Positions 50,409 to 52,800 of a stretch of DNA of 52,800 nt are shown here, piece after piece. This stretch comes from JAJTHC01 sp044358835 (GTDB lineage: Bacteria; Cyanobacteriota; Vampirovibrionia; Vampirovibrionales; JAJTHC01): the NCBI GenBank assembly GCA_044358835.1, contig JBIKNF010000012.1, positions 1 to 52,800 on the forward strand, in the 5' to 3' direction. The notes beneath the pieces were generated by a model. It saw only the letters and a list, made by a program, of their open reading frames with translations. It did no database searches and had not been told where the DNA came from. Position 1 is the first letter of the stretch, and every line of letters begins with the position of its first letter. A program made the translations under genes and the position numbers.

Positions 50409-50490
50409 GGATGAGGTCCGGGTGGTTAGGGTGCCGTCTCGAAAGCGGTCGCCCCGTGAGGGGTTGCAGGTTCGAATCCTGTCTCATCCG
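50409..50490 (+). tRNA. tRNA-Ser (anticodon CGA)
   Basis: The acceptor stem GGATGAG pairs with CTCATCC, discriminator G. The anticodon arm CCGTCTCGAAAGCGG places CGA in the loop. A long variable arm (CGCCCCGTGAGGGG) marks a class II tRNA, and GCAGGTTCGAATCCTGT is the T-arm. CCA is not encoded. Six T residues follow as a terminator. Confidence 0.94.
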
Positions 50491-50514
50491 TTTTTTATTT
50501 GACACTGTTTTATA

Positions 50515-52668
50515 TTAGACCCGAATACTGCCGTAGCTTTGCACTTGGGTAAGCGGGCCAATTTCGTTGTAGCTCAACACCGCCACTTGCGGTAACATGC
50601 GCTCAATTAACTTACGCACATGCCCCCGTAGCTTCCCATTACACAACAAAACAGGTTGCACCCCTTGCGTCGTTAGGACTTCTTCAATCTGCTGGTTAAT
50701 CGTAGAAAGCAAGTTCTGCGTATACTGCGGATTCAACGCCAGCATGAAGGTTTGTTGAGCGTCCTTATTCGTGGCGGTATTCACCAAGTGATTCGCCATA
50801 TTTTCTTCTACTTCAGGCGATAAGGTCAACACTGGCAACTTACCGCTGCTTTCATCCACATGTTGCTTGCACAAGTGACGGCTTAAAGCCACGCGACACT
50901 GTTCCACCAAGTAATCAGGCGATTTTGAAATACGGCAATGGTAGGCAATGCTTTCCAAAACGGAAGTTAAATCTCGAATAGAGACATTTTCCATAAGTAA
51001 TAACTGTAAAATGTAATGCAGTTCTGAAATACTGAGTTGAGACGGCACCAAGTCGTCCACCAACGAGGTATGGGCTTCGCTCGTTTTTTTGAGGTTGTCG
51101 AGGAGTTGTTTGACATCTTGACGCGTGAGAATCTGCGATTGGTTGCGTTTCATCAGCTCCGTTAAATGCGTGGCAAGCACCGCCGCAGGATGAATCACGG
51201 TAAAGCCGTTTAGTTCCGCTTCTTCACGATCGTCTTTATCAATCCATAAGGCAGGTAAGCCAAAGGCGGGTTCTATGGTGGGAATGCCTTCGACTTCATC
51301 GGCCAAATCAGGATCGGTGGACATCGCCAAGAGCATATCGGCATTGATTTTTCCTTGCCCTAGATCTAGGCCTCTTAGCTTAAGCGTGTAAGCATCGGCT
51401 TCAATGTGTAGATTGTCTCTGACACGAATGGAAGGCAAGACCACGCCAAAATCCTGCGCCATTTGCTTACGAATGTTCGCGATGCGTTCGAGCAAATCGC
51501 CCCCTGTTTCCGCTTCAATTAAGGGAACCAAGCGGTAGCCCAGTTCAAGTTCCATGGGTTCAATATGCAGTAACTCAAGGACTTCTTCGGTACTGGTTTT
51601 GGCGGGATTGTCTTTTTTGTCTTGAGCGAGAGCATCGGCGGTTTTTTGTTCAGCATCGGTTTTGGCTTTGGTTTTGCTGTTTTTGAAGGTATAGAAGGCG
51701 CCAACCCCAGTAATGGCACCAATAAATAAGAACGGGGCATTCGGCATACCGGGAATAAAGCCAATCAACAATAAAAGCCCTGACAAAATAGCCAACACTT
51801 TATAGTTCGACAATAACTGCTTGCCGAGTTCATCGCCCAAGCTGGCGTCGTCGTCTTCACTCACCCGAGTGACCAAAATCCCTGTGGCAGAAGAAATCAA
51901 CAACGCGGGTAAGGAAGACACCAAGCCATCCCCGACCGTGAGCGTGGTAAAGGTCGCCGCTGCGGTGGCTGGATCCATACCCAATTGCACCACCCCGATA
52001 ATCAAACCAAAAACAATGTTAATCACGGTAATGATAATCCCTGCAATCGCATCGCCCTTAACGAACTTCGAAGCACCGTCCATGGTACCGTAAAAGTCCG
52101 CTTCTTTTTGGACGTTGACGCGTCGTTTTTTGGCAATGGCTTCGGTAATCACACCCGCGTTTAAGTCCGCATCAATGGAAAGTTGCTTACCGGGTAAGGC
52201 ATCTAGGGTAAAGCGTGCAGAAACTTCCGAAACACGCCCCGCCCCATTGGTGATAACCATGAAGTTAATAATCATTAAAATAATGAAAATCAACAAACCC
52301 ACCACGTAATTTCCGCCCACCACAAAGTTCCCAAACGATTCAATCACCGCCCCTGCTTCGCCTGTAAGCAGTAGTAAGCGAGACGAACTCACATTCAAAC
52401 CCAAGCGAAATAAGGTAGACACCAACAATAAAGTGGGGAAGGTGGAGTATTGCAACGGTTCTTTCGTGTACAGCGTCACCAACAGAATGATGATACTCAA
52501 GGAAAGGTTGAGCGTAAGCAGAATATCGAGCAAAAAGGGAGGCAAGGGCAGAATCATCATCAGCACGATGAGGATCATCCCCACCGCGAGGAAGACGTCG
52601 TTGTGTTGCAGGATTTTGGCAAAAAATCCTTGCAGGCCTGTCGGCATTACGGCTGTATTGGCCATCAT
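50515..52668 (-). CDS. flhA: flagellar export apparatus protein FlhA
   Basis: FlhA forms the nonameric ring that receives flagellar substrates. The 717-residue protein has about eight membrane helices in its first 330 residues. The conserved loop MVITNGAGRVSEVSARFTLDALPGKQLSIDADLNAGVI lies near residues 140-175, with PALLISSATGILVTRVSEDD near 265. The linker carries many charged residues, and the cytoplasmic domain (380-717) has LELGYRLVPLIE and VIHPAAVLATHLTELMK. Two adjacent Met codons are possible starts; the first or second makes no difference to function. fliO-P-Q-R lies 6-8 kb away on the same strand. Confidence 0.96.
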   Translation of the reverse strand: MMANTAVMPTGLQGFFAKILQHNDVFLAVGMILIVLMMILPLPPFLLDILLTLNLSLSIIILLVTLYTKEPLQYSTFPTLLLVSTLFRLGLNVSSSRLLLLTGEAGAVIESFGNFVVGGNYVVGLLIFIILMIINFMVITNGAGRVSEVSARFTLDALPGKQLSIDADLNAGVITEAIAKKRRVNVQKEADFYGTMDGASKFVKGDAIAGIIITVINIVFGLIIGVVQLGMDPATAAATFTTLTVGDGLVSSLPALLISSATGILVTRVSEDDDASLGDELGKQLLSNYKVLAILSGLLLLIGFIPGMPNAPFLFIGAITGVGAFYTFKNSKTKAKTDAEQKTADALAQDKKDNPAKTSTEEVLELLHIEPMELELGYRLVPLIEAETGGDLLERIANIRKQMAQDFGVVLPSIRVRDNLHIEADAYTLKLRGLDLGQGKINADMLLAMSTDPDLADEVEGIPTIEPAFGLPALWIDKDDREEAELNGFTVIHPAAVLATHLTELMKRNQSQILTRQDVKQLLDNLKKTSEAHTSLVDDLVPSQLSISELHYILQLLLMENVSIRDLTSVLESIAYHCRISKSPDYLVEQCRVALSRHLCKQHVDESSGKLPVLTLSPEVEENMANHLVNTATNKDAQQTFMLALNPQYTQNLLSTINQQIEEVLTTQGVQPVLLCNGKLRGHVRKLIERMLPQVAVLSYNEIGPLTQVQSYGSIRV

Positions 52669-52713
52669 AAAGCAGTGTCTCTTTGTCTCTTATACCAATT
52701 AAACGATTAAATA

Positions 52714-52800
52714 GCGTCTGGCGTCTTCGTTGTCGCTCAGGTTCTCGATGTGCTTATGTACGTTTATGTACACTTCACCCATCTGCGAGTCTAGGCTCCT
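52714..52800. repeat. second copy of the TATGTAC palindromic element, cut by the window end
   Basis: TTATGTACGTTTATGTACA (52754-52772) differs by one base from the centre of the palindrome at 18413-18431. The left flank TCTTCGTTGTC resembles TCTTCTGTGTC of that copy at a similar distance. The right part runs off the window, so the pairing arm cannot be checked. It lies upstream of flhA. Confidence 0.6.

Overview
This 52.8 kb window reads as the chromosome of a Gram-negative-type (diderm), flagellated bacterium. An outer-membrane two-partner-secretion transporter shows the outer membrane, and flagellar export genes fliO, fliP, fliQ, fliR and flhA show the flagellum. Split acetyl-CoA carboxylase genes, a PurS/PurQ pair, IspD, quinolinate synthase and a group-3 SigF-like sigma factor would fit a non-photosynthetic relative of the cyanobacteria (Vampirovibrio/Melainabacteria type). 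That placement is inference from gene content only. No rRNA, CRISPR array or intact insertion sequence was seen.

Left part (1-24.9 kb): mostly housekeeping. It holds tsaD, an accD-accA operon, a comEC homologue with an unusual C-terminus, a small His/Gly-rich secreted protein, an orphan TpsB transporter, nadA, and a 1440-residue double helicase. These are followed by an amidohydrolase, a small exported protein, tgt, tRNA-Gly, tyrA and topA (convergent, overlapping), an exported TPR protein and purS-purQ. The gaps carry dispersed repeats, strong terminators and a possible orphan small RNA.

Middle part (25-34.5 kb): a Gln/Tyr/Asn-rich low-complexity protein, an HtrA protease, a lone OppF-type ATPase coupled to a small unknown gene, a SigF-like sigma factor, thiL-ispD, trpS, a pentapeptide-repeat protein, tRNA-Asn and tRNA-Pro.

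Accessory cluster (34.5-41.3 kb): the part most likely to hold something undescribed. Two proteins share a layout of low-complexity N-terminus, one membrane segment and unrelated C-terminal parts. Beside them lie a protein with an HETAH metallopeptidase motif and a coiled-coil, Pro/Gln-rich protein with STI1-like C-terminal repeats. All four carry the same upstream box (C/G)TAGCACA(A/G), with a TTTAATG-like element 16-18 bases downstream. They probably form one co-regulated, lineage-specific set. It lies next to the flagellar export operon. None has a classical signal peptide.

Right part (41.3-52.8 kb): a large dispersed-repeat copy, the fliO-P-Q-R operon on the minus strand, a DegT aminotransferase, a low-molecular-weight phosphatase, cdd, and mnmA with an operator-like repeat in front. 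Then come the SRP RNA gene (ffs) with a clear promoter and terminator, a tiny gene, a VOC protein, carA, tRNA-Ser and flhA.

Genome-level oddities are a repeat family with 60 identical bases in two copies, a palindromic element sharing an 18/19-base core between 18.4 and 52.8 kb, long G/C homopolymers, and CT dinucleotide tracts downstream of both low-complexity protein genes.
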